Assembly (NCBI RefSeq): GCF_001685395.1
Contig: NZ_CP014167.1
Coordinates: 1,865,501-1,929,500, forward strand
Direction of reading: 5' to 3'
DNA from: Paenibacillus yonginensis
GTDB taxonomy: Bacteria; Bacillota; Bacilli; Paenibacillales; Paenibacillaceae
DNA: 64,000 nucleotides
Shown here: positions 16,470 to 26,113 of the stretch, piece after piece
Numbering within the stretch: position 1 is the first letter of the stretch
Layout of the letters: the number at the start of each line of letters is the position of its first letter
The notes under the pieces: model-generated
Told to the model about the DNA's origin: nothing
The model's input: only the letters and a program-made list of their open reading frames with translations
The model's database searches: none
Program-made: the position numbers and the translations under genes

Positions 16470-17471
16470 TCAGGGCAGCCCCGGTTTCTTCTCCGCCTTC
16501 ACCTCAACCTTCAAATCCTCCGTTCGGATGGTCATCAGCTCCAGCTTGCCCGGTGAAGATCCGCCATATTGATTAAGCAGCCGTACGGCCTGCTGCCGGA
16601 TGGAACGTTCAATGACATTGCGAACATACCTCGCATTGCTGAACGCATGCGGGCTTTCCAACTTCTCCGTCAGCAAATGCTGCTTCAGTTTGAGTATCGC
16701 CTGCGGCATCAAAATATAATCGCGTTCCTTCGCCATCATTTCGGAAATCTGGATCAGCTGGTCAATCGAATAGTCCGGGAAATCAATCTGAATCGGGAAA
16801 CGCGACGGAAGCCCCGGATTGGTGTCGAGGAAAAATTCCATTTCATCCGAATATCCGGCCAGGATCAGAATGAACTGATTTTTATGATCCTCCATCGCCT
16901 TAACCAGCGTATCTATCGCTTCTTTGCCAAAGTCCTTCTCTCCGCCCCGGGCCAGGCTGTACGCCTCATCAATAAACAGAATGCCGCCCATCGCTTTCTT
17001 GACGAGGTCCCGGGTCTTCTGGGCTGTATGTCCGATGTATTCGCCTACCAGATCTGCGCGTTCCGCTTCAATCAAATGCCCTTTGGAGAGCACCCCCATC
17101 TTCTGAAAAAGCTTCGCAACAATGCGGGCGACGGTCGTTTTCCCCGTTCCCGGATTGCCGCGGAATACCATATGGAAGACCTGGGCCTCCGACAGCAGTC
17201 CCGCATCCGAACGCAGCCGGGCAACCTGAAGCAAAGCAAAAATCTCATAAACCAGGGTTTTGATATTGTCTAGACCAACAAGCTGCTCCAGCTCTTTGCG
17301 GATCTCCGCAAAAGCTCCCTGCTGCTGCTTCTCTGCAGACAAAGGCGCGGTTTCCGCATCCGGAACAGCTTGGGATATGACGGGCGGTTCGGAATTGCGC
17401 AAAATTACATTGATTTGTCTGGACGGTCTTTCGTCAGAGCGTCCGCTGCCGGCCATGGCACGCCCTTGCAT
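16470..17471 (-). CDS. spoVK: Stage V sporulation protein K, AAA+ ATPase
   Basis: 333 residues of the CbxX/CfqX AAA+ family. A low-complexity N-terminus of 50 residues leads to the ATPase core: Walker A RGNPGTGKTTVARI, Walker B ILFIDEAYSLARG, sensor 1 ILAGYSDEME, and the arginine-finger region LPSRFPIQIDFPDY. It acts in the mother cell during spore maturation in Bacillus; its substrate is not known. GAGGTGA precedes the ATG. It heads the spoVK-hflX-ynbB series, so a sporulation promoter probably lies in the 110 bases upstream. Confidence 0.93.
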   Translation of the reverse strand: MQGRAMAGSGRSDERPSRQINVILRNSEPPVISQAVPDAETAPLSAEKQQQGAFAEIRKELEQLVGLDNIKTLVYEIFALLQVARLRSDAGLLSEAQVFHMVFRGNPGTGKTTVARIVAKLFQKMGVLSKGHLIEAERADLVGEYIGHTAQKTRDLVKKAMGGILFIDEAYSLARGGEKDFGKEAIDTLVKAMEDHKNQFILILAGYSDEMEFFLDTNPGLPSRFPIQIDFPDYSIDQLIQISEMMAKERDYILMPQAILKLKQHLLTEKLESPHAFSNARYVRNVIERSIRQQAVRLLNQYGGSSPGKLELMTIRTEDLKVEVKAEKKPGLP

Positions 17472-17583
17472 GAAGGCATCACCTCGTTTAAGAGTAAGGA
17501 GTTTGATAGCTACTTTTACACTATATTCTAGCTACCCTTACCTTATTAGAAGTTTTGCCTTTGACCGGTCCGGTCCGATCCGT

Positions 17584-18234
17584 TCAGGTGAAGACCATAG
17601 CGATCTGCTGCAGCTTCCATTTGGTGTAGGCAAGCACTTCCCTGGTTTTGTTATAACCTTCGTTCAGAACCCTCGAGTGAACCAGCGAGAGCTGCGGCCA
17701 TTTGTAGTTCAGCGATCTTGCAATCTCCAAGGAGCGGCGACCGTGGAAATCATGAGTAATAATAATAGCGGTCTTCATGTCCCGTTCCTTCATCATGCGC
17801 TGGCTGAACAGCAGATTCTCATAAGTGCTTGTAGCTTTGTTCTCCAGTAAAATGCGATCACCCGGAATGCCGCGCATTTCCAGATATAAAGCCATCCCTT
17901 CGGCTTCCGTTCGTTTAGCGGAAGGGTGGTCCAAACCGCCGCTGACGATCAAATAGGGAAATTTCCCCGCACGGTAATCTTGAATCGCTCGGTCCAGCCT
18001 TTCCTCCAGCCCAGGGCTGGGGTAATCGTTCCATAAAGCTGCTCCGAGCACGATGCCGACGTCGGCACGTTCTTCGGGTTCCTTGCTGCGTTCGCTTTCG
18101 ACCTGGAGGGCGGCATAAGCCAGCCATACAGCCAGCAGCAGCAGGAGCAGTCCTCCGCCTTTTGCCAGCGAGCGGTACAACAACTTCTTGTCTCCGGTCC
18201 CCAGTGGGCGAACTGATTGTCCTCGCCTGCTCAT
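17584..18234 (-). CDS. YdcF/SanA-like DUF218 envelope protein
   Basis: 216 residues: a basic cytoplasmic start, one membrane helix (GGGLLLLLLAVWLAYAAL), then an extracytoplasmic DUF218 domain. That domain carries VGIVLGAALWNDYPSPGLEERLDRAI, LIVSGG and the conserved TYENLLFS and ITHDFHGRRSLEIA. Members are linked to envelope integrity and vancomycin sensitivity in enterobacteria; enzymatic activity is unproven. Its ATG overlaps the upstream DUF402 stop (ATGA), so translation is coupled. GGAGG in the end of the DUF402 gene serves as its ribosome site. Confidence 0.87.
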   Translation of the reverse strand: MSRRGQSVRPLGTGDKKLLYRSLAKGGGLLLLLLAVWLAYAALQVESERSKEPEERADVGIVLGAALWNDYPSPGLEERLDRAIQDYRAGKFPYLIVSGGLDHPSAKRTEAEGMALYLEMRGIPGDRILLENKATSTYENLLFSQRMMKERDMKTAIIITHDFHGRRSLEIARSLNYKWPQLSLVHSRVLNEGYNKTREVLAYTKWKLQQIAMVFT

Positions 18235-18803
18235 TGCACGCCTCCACTTTCGCCAAACCACAGCTCATCAAGCTCAAAACCTTGTCTGCAATGATTCAGC
18301 GACATCAGGAAATAAGGAAACACATGGGCGTCAATCATGTGGAGCACCTCTCTGGCGGTTTGGGTAGCCAGTCCATAATCGCGCGGCGTAATGACTTTCC
18401 GGCCCAGCGCATCGTCAAGCTCGTCCTGATCGAGCAGGAACACTTCTCCGTTGCGCAGCACAACAATATCCAGGTACAGATCGTCAAACCACGGGACTCC
18501 CTGATCCGTAACACCTTGATTCTTACATATATCAATATACCATTCCACTATTTCATTCCGGTCATCAAACATCGCCGTTATAATATAATGCGCGTCTTTG
18601 GGGTAATACTGCAGCCAGGAATAACCTTTGTCGGCAATACGGAAGGTGTGTCTTCCATAGGTCTTCCAAAGGGGTTCTCTCAGCGCCTCAATACCGTATA
18701 ACGTAATGTATCCGGAGAAATAAGGATTCTCAACATACCGGGAAGCGAACTTGCGCTGTGTGACGCGCCTCCAGTTCGCGCGGTCTCCGAATTTTCGTTT
18801 CAT
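18231..18803 (-). CDS. DUF402 domain protein (nucleoside diphosphate phosphatase-like)
   Basis: 190 residues, cytosolic. The core reads YSWLQYYPKDAHYIITAMFD, IVEWYIDICKNQ and VPWFDDLYLDIVVL, followed by EVFLLDQDELDDAL. This is the DUF402/FomD-like barrel that holds divalent metals with the clustered Asp/Glu residues. A Staphylococcus homologue hydrolyses nucleoside tri- and diphosphates. I place the start at 18803 (MKRKFGDRANW), after GAAAGGG; an upstream in-frame start would add a tail with no ribosome site. Translation is coupled to the YdcF-like gene. Confidence 0.85.
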   Translation of the reverse strand: MKRKFGDRANWRRVTQRKFASRYVENPYFSGYITLYGIEALREPLWKTYGRHTFRIADKGYSWLQYYPKDAHYIITAMFDDRNEIVEWYIDICKNQGVTDQGVPWFDDLYLDIVVLRNGEVFLLDQDELDDALGRKVITPRDYGLATQTAREVLHMIDAHVFPYFLMSLNHCRQGFELDELWFGESGGVQ

Positions 18804-18920
18804 GGTCAAGACCCTTTCAAAGCGTATTAAGTTCAGCTTATCACATTTAACGTTTAGGCTCAAAAAGGGATGTCACTTTTTCATGAAATGATCACCGAAA
18901 CATCCTTCGTTTCCCTGATA

Positions 18921-18958
18921 AAAAAAATCAAGCAGGGACCAAAATCCCTGCTTGATTT
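18921..18958 (-). terminator. PBP1A gene terminator
   Basis: A 13-bp stem (AAATCAAGCAGGG / CCCTGCTTGATTT) is followed on the minus strand by eight T residues, some 70 bases after the stop. Confidence 0.92.
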
Positions 18959-19029
18959 ATAAAAACTGCACCCGTACGCAGATGGCCAGCTTAAGATGAG
19001 CAGCCGGCAGCCTGTAGCTTCGCAGGGGT

Positions 19030-21675
19030 TTATGGATTCCCCAGTGTGTCCGAACCCGTATCCGTATCGTTTCCGGTTCCTGTAGCGGCCCCTTGGTCCG
19101 GATTACCCGTTGTCCCGGTTCCCTGTCCGCTCTGTCCATTCCCCTGACCGCTGCCTTGACCCGGGTCAAAAGAAGGGCCTCTCCCGCCGCCGCGTCCGGG
19201 CGTATTCGAGGCAGGAGGCTCAACTTGACCTTGTCCTTGTCCTTGGCCCTGCCCTTGTCCCGTATCTCCGCCATTGCCGGTTTCATCAGGTTCGCCCGAC
19301 TGCGGCGGCGGCGGATTGAATTCCCCATCCGACGGCTGTCCTCCCGGCCAAGTGCTCTCATCAGGAGTGCTTTCGTCAGGAGTTGGTTCCTCGGATGCCG
19401 GAGGTTCTTCCTGCGGGACTTCAACTTCCACTTTATTGGAGCCTTCGCTTTCCTGACCGCTGTTCTTATCATAATAGGATACATAATATTGATAAGTTGT
19501 TCCAGGCGCGACGCTTAAATCCTCGGCATCGGTCGTCAGCACGCTCATTAGCAGGGAGAAATCCTGCTCTCCGGACGCCTTGCGGTAAATGCGGTATTCG
19601 CCGCCGTCCGTCTGGTCTGCCGGCGCGCTCCAGCTAAGTTTGACCGTACCGGTAGAATGATCATAGGAACCGCTCAGTCCCGTTACGCCTTGTGGCGCAC
19701 TTTCTGTCGGCTCTGGTGTAGACTTCGTTAAATCGGACGGAGTTGGAAAATCCTTGATCGGCACGCCTTGAAGCGCCTCTTTCATGACCGTGCTGAACAG
19801 CTTGGCGGCCTCGCCGCTGCTTCCTTTCAGCAGGTGGTTTTTATCCGGCTTGTCATACCCCATCCAGACCGCCGCTGTCCATTCCGGCGTATAGCCGACG
19901 AACCAGGCGTCGCGGTTTCGGCTGCTGCCGGAGATGCCGCTTTGCGTTGTACCGGTTTTACCGGCGAGCGGCCGGTCGCCGAGTTTGGCGTTTTTGCCAG
20001 TACCATCGGAAATTACGTCCTGCATCATTTTGGTCATGTAATAAGCCGTATCCGCGCTGAGCACTTTCTTCTGCTGCGGATTGCCGTGCTGGTACACAAC
20101 CGTTCCTTCTTGATTGACAACCTGTTTAATGGAATAAGGCTCGTTATAACGACCTTCATTGCCAAAAACGCTGTAAGCAGCCGCCATCTCCTTGACAGTA
20201 GTCCCTTGAGTCAGACCTCCAAGAGCAATGGCCAGGTTGTTGTCATTTTTGTCCAGCTTGATCCCCATTTTCTCCGCGTAAGAAACACCCGTCTTGACCC
20301 CGATCTGGTTCAGCAGCCAGACGGCAGGAATATTTTCCGATTTCGTGATCGCTTCGGTCATCCCGATCGTCTTGGAATACCCGTGCAGGTTGGTTGGACA
20401 GTAATTGCTGAAGCACTGCTTCTCATTGCTGAGCTGTGAATCCATTGTAAATTTGCCGCTCTCCAAAGCCGGAGCATAAGCCACTATCGGTTTAAAGGAC
20501 GAACCCGGCTGTCTGCGACTGTTAATGCGGCTGAAGCCTTTACGTTCGTAATCACGTCCGCCAAGCAGGGCCAGAATGCTGCCATTCTCATGGTTCATAA
20601 TCATCATAGCCGCCTGAACCGGCTGGTCATCAACACTTTTCTCAAACAGATCATCGTTGGCAAACGCCTTCTCGACCGCTTTCTGAGCCTGGGCATCCAT
20701 CGTGGTATAAATTTTATACCCGCCGCGCACCAGATCGTCTTCGGTAAGATCCGGCATGACGTCTTCGGCTTCATCCATGACATAGTCAAGGAAGGCCAGA
20801 TAATTCTGCTGTTTGGACGGCGGCTGGTAATCGTAAACCACCTTTTTGGCATGATCCCGCTGCTCGGCCGTGATAAGCCCCTGGTCATACATCAAATCCA
20901 GCACTACAGCCCGGCGGGCTGTAGAAGCTTCCGGATGCCGGAGCGGATTATAAGCCGACGGTCCTTTCGGCATCGCCGCCAAGGTTGCCATCTGCCAAAT
21001 CTCCAGCTTGTTCAGATCGGAGATCCCAAAATATTTTTCAGAAGCGGCCTTTATGCCATAAGTTGTTCCCCCGAAATTAATCCGGTTCAAATACATGGTT
21101 AAAATTTCATCTTTAGAAAGCTGCCGTTCAAGCGCCATGGCAATCGACATTTCGGTCGCTTTCCGGAAGAAGGTTTTGTCCCGGGTCAGAAAGATGTTTT
21201 TGGCCAGCTGCTGCGTAATGGTACTTCCGCCTTCAACCATGCTGCGCGCCACAACGTCCTTGACGGCCGCCCGGCCGATTGACCAGAAATCAACGCCGCT
21301 GTGTTCATAGAACCGTTTATCCTCCGTGGCCACAAACGCCATCTTGAGCAGCTTCGGAATATCCTGGCTTTCTACAGGATCACTTGTCTCCACAGACATT
21401 TCACCCATTAATTTGCCGCTGCGGTCAAAGACCTGGGTCGGTCCGTTAACAACCAGTTTATCTCTGTTCGCATCCAGAAGCTTCTCGCCGTTAACCGTAA
21501 TAAACAGATAACCAATGATTCCACAAATTACGGCTATAGCTATTGTAAAAAACGAGGTCCAAAAAATCATTCGGCCGTTCAGGCGTTTCTTTTTCTTCCT
21601 GCCCTTCGGCTGATCCGACATTTTGTCCGGCTTCTTATGGTTGCGTTCCATTCTCGACGGTCTGTCTGTCGGCAT
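19030..21675 (-). CDS. Class A penicillin-binding protein (PBP1A type)
   Basis: 881-residue bifunctional peptidoglycan synthase. After a basic tail and one membrane anchor (MIFWTSFFTIAIAVICGII) comes the GT51 glycosyltransferase (EDKRFYEHSGVDFWSIGR, GGSTITQQLAKN). The transpeptidase domain follows with SSFKPI as SxxK, SEN, and KTGTTQ. A fibronectin type III module (VTGLSGSYDHSTGTVKLSWS) and a 150-residue tail rich in Pro, Gly, Glu and Gln complete it; such wall-spanning tails are common in Paenibacillus. The ATG at 21675 follows GAAGGGAG. It is separated from hfq by a terminator. Confidence 0.94.
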   Translation of the reverse strand: MPTDRPSRMERNHKKPDKMSDQPKGRKKKKRLNGRMIFWTSFFTIAIAVICGIIGYLFITVNGEKLLDANRDKLVVNGPTQVFDRSGKLMGEMSVETSDPVESQDIPKLLKMAFVATEDKRFYEHSGVDFWSIGRAAVKDVVARSMVEGGSTITQQLAKNIFLTRDKTFFRKATEMSIAMALERQLSKDEILTMYLNRINFGGTTYGIKAASEKYFGISDLNKLEIWQMATLAAMPKGPSAYNPLRHPEASTARRAVVLDLMYDQGLITAEQRDHAKKVVYDYQPPSKQQNYLAFLDYVMDEAEDVMPDLTEDDLVRGGYKIYTTMDAQAQKAVEKAFANDDLFEKSVDDQPVQAAMMIMNHENGSILALLGGRDYERKGFSRINSRRQPGSSFKPIVAYAPALESGKFTMDSQLSNEKQCFSNYCPTNLHGYSKTIGMTEAITKSENIPAVWLLNQIGVKTGVSYAEKMGIKLDKNDNNLAIALGGLTQGTTVKEMAAAYSVFGNEGRYNEPYSIKQVVNQEGTVVYQHGNPQQKKVLSADTAYYMTKMMQDVISDGTGKNAKLGDRPLAGKTGTTQSGISGSSRNRDAWFVGYTPEWTAAVWMGYDKPDKNHLLKGSSGEAAKLFSTVMKEALQGVPIKDFPTPSDLTKSTPEPTESAPQGVTGLSGSYDHSTGTVKLSWSAPADQTDGGEYRIYRKASGEQDFSLLMSVLTTDAEDLSVAPGTTYQYYVSYYDKNSGQESEGSNKVEVEVPQEEPPASEEPTPDESTPDESTWPGGQPSDGEFNPPPPQSGEPDETGNGGDTGQGQGQGQGQGQVEPPASNTPGRGGGRGPSFDPGQGSGQGNGQSGQGTGTTGNPDQGAATGTGNDTDTGSDTLGNP

Positions 21676-21717
21676 AACGTAATGACTCCCTTCCATGCAA
21701 AACTTGTTTCCTTGCCC

Positions 21718-21744
21718 AAAGAAAAGAACAACCTTGGCAGGTTG
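21718..21744 (-). terminator. hfq terminator
   Basis: A CAACCT / AGGTTG stem with a four-base loop is followed on the minus strand by a T-rich tract. It is a short stem, but well placed 60 bases after the hfq stop. Confidence 0.65.
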
Positions 21745-21803
21745 CTCTATTCCCAGGCGCTATAATATTAACGTTATGGAAATGAAAAAGTTTCAAACGC
21801 GGT

Positions 21804-22037
21804 TTAGCCTTCCTGCTCCTGCATCAGCGAAACATTGCGCTGCGGCTGGAAGGTGGAAATGGCATGCTTGTAAACCATTTGCTGACGGCCATCGCTGTCG
21901 ATGACAATCGTAAAGCTGTCAAACGCTTTAACTGTTCCTCTGATTTGGAAACCGTTAGTCAAAAAGACGGTAACCGGGATGCTCTCTTTGCGCAATTGGT
22001 TCAAGAACGTATCTTGGATGTTAATGGACTTGTTCAT
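21804..22037 (-). CDS. hfq: RNA chaperone Hfq
   Basis: 77-residue Sm-like hexamer subunit that binds A- and U-rich RNA. The N-terminal helix [13 protein letters not shown], the Sm1 motif [19 protein letters not shown] and the Sm2 motif VYKHAIST are all standard; the tail is short, as in Gram-positives. GGGGG precedes the ATG. It lies 23 bases after miaA, the widely conserved miaA-hfq pair. Confidence 0.96.
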   Translation of the reverse strand: MNKSINIQDTFLNQLRKESIPVTVFLTNGFQIRGTVKAFDSFTIVIDSDGRQQMVYKHAISTFQPQRNVSLMQEQEG

Positions 22038-22060
22038 TACCGTACCCCCAATAGGATCAA

Positions 22061-23044
22061 TTAGTGTTTGTTGATATATTCAAGAGGAATCCCGAACTTT
22101 CCTGCTATTATAGCACGGATCTCGGCCAAATGGTCCGGAAAGTTTTCACCATGCGTCACATCGATCCAGTGGATGTCCTTCATGTGACGAAACCAGGACA
22201 GCTGGCGCTTGGCAAAATGCCGGGTATCCCGCTTCAATTTGATAACGGCTTCTCCCAGCGGCAAGCCATCCAGAAGATGCTCGGCAATCTCCTTGTATCC
22301 GAGCCCTTGCAGGGACACCAAATCGCGTGAGTAGCCTTTGTCAAGCAGCGATCTTACCTCTTCTACCAAACCTTGTTCAAGCATCAGGTCGATCCGGTCC
22401 TCAATTCGTTTATATAGCAATTGACGGTCCATTGTCAAACCGATGATGCATAATTCATAAGGGGAAACCTTCTGCTGGCCGGCCAGCTGGTTCGATAACG
22501 TCTGACCGGTCAGATGATAGATTTCCAAAGCCCGGATCACCCGTCTTACATCATTCGGGTGCAGCTTGGCGGCTGATCCCGGATCAACGGCGGCTAATTT
22601 CGCATGCAGCGCCTCCGTTCCGTGCTCATCGGCAAACCGCTGCTGCTCCTGCCTGAAAGCTTCGTCCGCTTCGGCTTCCGAGAACTGATATTCGTAGCAT
22701 ACGGACTCCACGTACAAGCCGGTCCCGCCCACAATGAACGGGAGTTTACCACGGGCCGTGATCGCCGGAATCAGCTCCGCGCAGGCGCTCTGGAAGCGGG
22801 CTACGGAGAAAGCGTCATCCGGCTCCAGCACATCGATGAGATGGTGCGGCACGCCTTCCATTTCTTGCTCGCTAATTTTAGCAGTCCCAATATCCATACC
22901 ACGGTAAACCTGCATTGAATCGCCGGAAATAATCTCGCACGAAAAAGATTTGGCAAGCTCTATGCTGAGTTTGGTTTTTCCTACCGCCGTAGGGCCAACC
23001 AGAACCAGCAAATTAGGTTTATGTACGCCTGATTCAGCGGTCAA
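22061..23044 (-). CDS. miaA: tRNA dimethylallyltransferase
   Basis: 327-residue enzyme that adds a dimethylallyl group to A37 of tRNAs reading UNN codons. The P-loop is [17 protein letters not shown], with the substrate motifs [20 protein letters not shown] and [10 protein letters not shown]. The C-terminal [16 protein letters not shown] is the tRNA-binding element. The start is a TTG at 23044 inside the end of the methyltransferase gene, with GGAG nine or so bases upstream. The overlap suggests translational coupling of methyltransferase, miaA and hfq. Confidence 0.95.
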   Translation of the reverse strand: MTAESGVHKPNLLVLVGPTAVGKTKLSIELAKSFSCEIISGDSMQVYRGMDIGTAKISEQEMEGVPHHLIDVLEPDDAFSVARFQSACAELIPAITARGKLPFIVGGTGLYVESVCYEYQFSEAEADEAFRQEQQRFADEHGTEALHAKLAAVDPGSAAKLHPNDVRRVIRALEIYHLTGQTLSNQLAGQQKVSPYELCIIGLTMDRQLLYKRIEDRIDLMLEQGLVEEVRSLLDKGYSRDLVSLQGLGYKEIAEHLLDGLPLGEAVIKLKRDTRHFAKRQLSWFRHMKDIHWIDVTHGENFPDHLAEIRAIIAGKFGIPLEYINKH

Positions 23045-23816
23045 GATGCATCACTCCGTACGTAATTTTGGTGCGGTTCCGCTCAGGGGTCGCGAAGCCC
23101 AGCCGTTCAAACTCGCCGCTGTCCCTTTTCTCTTTCAGCACAACCGTCTTGCGGGCTACCCGCCTTGCTTCCGCAATCGCCGCAAGCGACAATGGCTCGC
23201 CGTTGGCATAAGCCCGAAGCGGGGAGATTGAAGAAGATTCCAGCGTCGGATCGCGGAACATTGGATCGAAATAGACAATGTCTGCGCTTTTGTCCGGCAT
23301 TGCTCTGAGGCCCTCCAAATGATCCGTATGGCGCGCCTCGATCCGCTTAAGCGCCTCATTAAACGCTTCGACCTTGGCCCGGTAGGTCCGCAGCCCTTCT
23401 TTGAGCAGCATATACAGGGGGAAAGAGCTTTCCAGAGCGATCACTTTCCCCTGCTCGCCCGTGCCCACCGCAAACATCATTGCATCGGCGCCGAGACCGG
23501 CCGTGCAATCGACAACAACATCGCCCGGAGCCACACGCGCGGCTTCGAGCATCAGGTCCTTGTCGCCTTTCAGCACCCGTTTGGCGCGGACATAGGACAT
23601 ACTCGGATGAAAGTCCATCGGCCGTTCCGCTTCCCCGGCCAGCCTGACCCCGTTCTCCAGAATGACCAGTATATCCTTGTCTCCGTAACGGGTTCTAAGC
23701 TCTTCCAGCGAGCGTCCGGCTCTGCGGACATACAACGCTCCTGGCTCCGATTCGGCCAGTTCCATAGCCCTGCTTACTGTCTTCGGAGATTCGTGCTCTC
23801 CGGTTGTTATGATCAA
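23034..23816 (-). CDS. Class I SAM-dependent methyltransferase (RsmJ/DUF548-like)
   Basis: 260 residues with a Rossmann methyltransferase core. SAM motif I is VVVDCTAGLGADAMMFAVG, the acidic strand end is VIALESS, and the catalytic-type motif is IVYFDPMFRDPTL. The last is like the rRNA guanine methyltransferase RsmJ, though the N-terminus (ITTGEHESPKTVSRAMELA) is a distinct domain seen in Firmicutes. The target is probably RNA but unproven. The start is a TTG at 23816, seven bases after GGAGGG; the ATG at 23837 precedes that site. It overlaps miaA by 11 bases. Confidence 0.83.
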   Translation of the reverse strand: MIITTGEHESPKTVSRAMELAESEPGALYVRRAGRSLEELRTRYGDKDILVILENGVRLAGEAERPMDFHPSMSYVRAKRVLKGDKDLMLEAARVAPGDVVVDCTAGLGADAMMFAVGTGEQGKVIALESSFPLYMLLKEGLRTYRAKVEAFNEALKRIEARHTDHLEGLRAMPDKSADIVYFDPMFRDPTLESSSISPLRAYANGEPLSLAAIAEARRVARKTVVLKEKRDSGEFERLGFATPERNRTKITYGVMHLDR

Positions 23817-23878
23817 AATTATACCCTCCAATGACATTGCTCAATCGTGCCCGGCACCCGCGCTTTATCTCACGCTCT

Positions 23879-26053
23879 TTACATCACGCGCTTGAACAGC
23901 TTCTCCAGATCATAGCTGGTGAAGGAGACGACAATCGGCCGGCCGTGCGGACACGTATAAGGCTGACGGCAGGCGGCAAGCCGCTTCAGCAGCGTGTTCG
24001 CCTCATCCTCCGTCAGCTTCTGGTTGGCTTTGATTGAGGCTTTGCAGGAGACGAGAATCGAAGATTTCTCCCTCAGCTTGGCCAGATCAATCGTCCGTTC
24101 ATTCAGCACCCATTCGGCCATTTCCTCCACAAGCGCCGCCTCTTCGCCCTGCGGGAACCAATAAGGAAGCGATACGACGCGGAAGGTCTGGCCGCCGAAA
24201 TGCTCCAGCACAACCCCCACCTGCTCGAACCAATGCAGCCGTTCTTTCAGCTTGGCGCTTTCCGATGGCGTAAATTCGATGGTGATCGGCAGCAGCAGCT
24301 CCTGTGAAGCATCGGCCGGCGCTCCAAACTTCTCATAGAAATATTCGTAATTGACCCGTTCATGGGCGGCATGCTGGTCAATCAAATAAAGCCCGGTATC
24401 GTTATTTGCAATCAGATAAGTTCCGTGGTGCTGCCCGATATAAGTCAACTCCGGAAAAGCCGGCAGGCCGGCCTGCTCCGCCGGGGATTCATACAGCCGC
24501 CCGGCCGCTGCGGGAACAGCCGGATTGCGGTTCACAGAACCGGAAGCAGAAGGCTTCGCGCCCCCTCCGCTCCGGTTCTGCACCGTTCCTCCGGCAGGCC
24601 GAACCGCTGATTGGCCTGCCGGCTGCTGGGAGCGGTAGGCGGAATCCGGGTTCCCGTAGCCGTCAAGCTGAGCATAGTCAGGATAAGGATAAGCCTGCGC
24701 CGCTGCAGCCTGCTCACGTACCTGCTCATTTAGGCTGGCTGATTGCGCATTGCCTGCATATCCTTTGTCTCCCGGCGGCGCAAGTCCGGCTTGGGCCGCT
24801 TCTCCGGTCAGATCCGGTGCCGCTTCCGATTCCGGCGGCGTCCCTTGCCCTCCTGGAAATGGCTCTCCAGCCGAGCCTGAACCGGGTCGGTCGGGCTCCG
24901 CAGCTCCATCTATTCCTGCTTGACCAGGCCGAGTCCGGCCTGCCTCCGAAGCGGAATCGCCAAACGGTGCCGCAGAAGGGGCGGAGAAATGGAACTGCTC
25001 CTGAATGACGGAATTGCTGCTGCCCCTGCTGATCTTCTGCTTGACGACCTGCGGAATCAGCACTTCCTGAGACAACGTCTCCTTAATAGCCGCTTCGACA
25101 AAAGCCGTCAGTTCGGCCTCCTTGCTGAACCGCACCTCCAGCTTGGCCGGATGCACGTTGACGTCCACCAGCGAAGGATGCATCTTCAGCTCCAGCACCA
25201 GCAGCGGGTAGCGGCCGATCGGCAGCAGGGTATGGTAAGCCCGCAGGATCGCCTGCTGCAGCGCCGGGTTGCGAATAAACCGGCCATTAACGATCGTCGA
25301 CATGCCTGCCCGGTTGGACCGGGTCAGCTCGGGCCGCCCGATATAGCCAGTAATCCGGTAATCCGGGTCTTCTGCGGAAATGCTCAGCATGCTTCTCGCC
25401 GCGTTATTCCCATAAATCGACGCGATAACCTGAAGCAAATCCCCGTTCCCCTGCGTCTGAAGCAGCAGGTTTCCGTTGTGACGCAGCACGAAGCCGATCT
25501 CCGGATGCGCCAGCGCCTGCCGGTACACCACATCGGAAATGTGTCCCAGCTCCGTTTGAATCGTCTTCATGTATTTCAGCCTTGCCGGAGTATTGTAAAA
25601 TAATTCCTTCACCGTAATATCCGTGCCTTGCGGGGCCGGGGCGTCTTCAGAAGACTTCAGATTTCCGCCTTCGATGACCACCTCGCGTCCCAGCCCGCTG
25701 TCGCTGTTCGCTGTAAGCAATTTGACCTTGGCCACCGCCGCGATACTCGGCAGCGCCTCCCCCCGGAAGCCGAGCGTGCGGATCTGATACAGATCGCGGC
25801 TGCTGCTCAGCTTGCTGGTGGCATGTCGGTAAAACGCCGTCTCGCAGTCCTCCGGATCAATCCCCGAACCATTATCGGTAATCCGGATGCTGTCCAGTCC
25901 GCCTTCCTCGACGCTGACCTCGATTTTGGTCGCTCCGGCGTCTATGGAGTTCTCAATCAGCTCCTTGATCACGGATGCCGGCCGCTCAACCACTTCGCCC
26001 GCGGCGATCTGGTTGGCGATATGCTCGTCCAGCACTTGAATTTTCCCCATCAT
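23879..26053 (-). CDS. mutL: DNA mismatch repair protein MutL
   Basis: 724 residues. The GHKL ATPase N-terminus shows motifs ELIENSIDAGAT, ITDNGSGID and GFRGEALPSIAAVA. A long linker of about 180 residues rich in Gly, Ala, Pro and Gln follows. The C-terminal dimerisation domain has the metal-dependent nicking motif DQHA-x2-E-x4-E starting near residue 559, and CPHGRP near residue 701, so this MutL is an active endonuclease type, as expected in an organism without MutH. GGAGGTG precedes the ATG. It lies 60 bases downstream of mutS. Confidence 0.96.
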   Translation of the reverse strand: MMGKIQVLDEHIANQIAAGEVVERPASVIKELIENSIDAGATKIEVSVEEGGLDSIRITDNGSGIDPEDCETAFYRHATSKLSSSRDLYQIRTLGFRGEALPSIAAVAKVKLLTANSDSGLGREVVIEGGNLKSSEDAPAPQGTDITVKELFYNTPARLKYMKTIQTELGHISDVVYRQALAHPEIGFVLRHNGNLLLQTQGNGDLLQVIASIYGNNAARSMLSISAEDPDYRITGYIGRPELTRSNRAGMSTIVNGRFIRNPALQQAILRAYHTLLPIGRYPLLVLELKMHPSLVDVNVHPAKLEVRFSKEAELTAFVEAAIKETLSQEVLIPQVVKQKISRGSSNSVIQEQFHFSAPSAAPFGDSASEAGRTRPGQAGIDGAAEPDRPGSGSAGEPFPGGQGTPPESEAAPDLTGEAAQAGLAPPGDKGYAGNAQSASLNEQVREQAAAAQAYPYPDYAQLDGYGNPDSAYRSQQPAGQSAVRPAGGTVQNRSGGGAKPSASGSVNRNPAVPAAAGRLYESPAEQAGLPAFPELTYIGQHHGTYLIANNDTGLYLIDQHAAHERVNYEYFYEKFGAPADASQELLLPITIEFTPSESAKLKERLHWFEQVGVVLEHFGGQTFRVVSLPYWFPQGEEAALVEEMAEWVLNERTIDLAKLREKSSILVSCKASIKANQKLTEDEANTLLKRLAACRQPYTCPHGRPIVVSFTSYDLEKLFKRVM

Positions 26054-26113
26054 CTATTCACCTCCGCTAGTTCATTCCAGTTTCCCGATTTATTGAAAAA
26101 GACACCTGAAAAC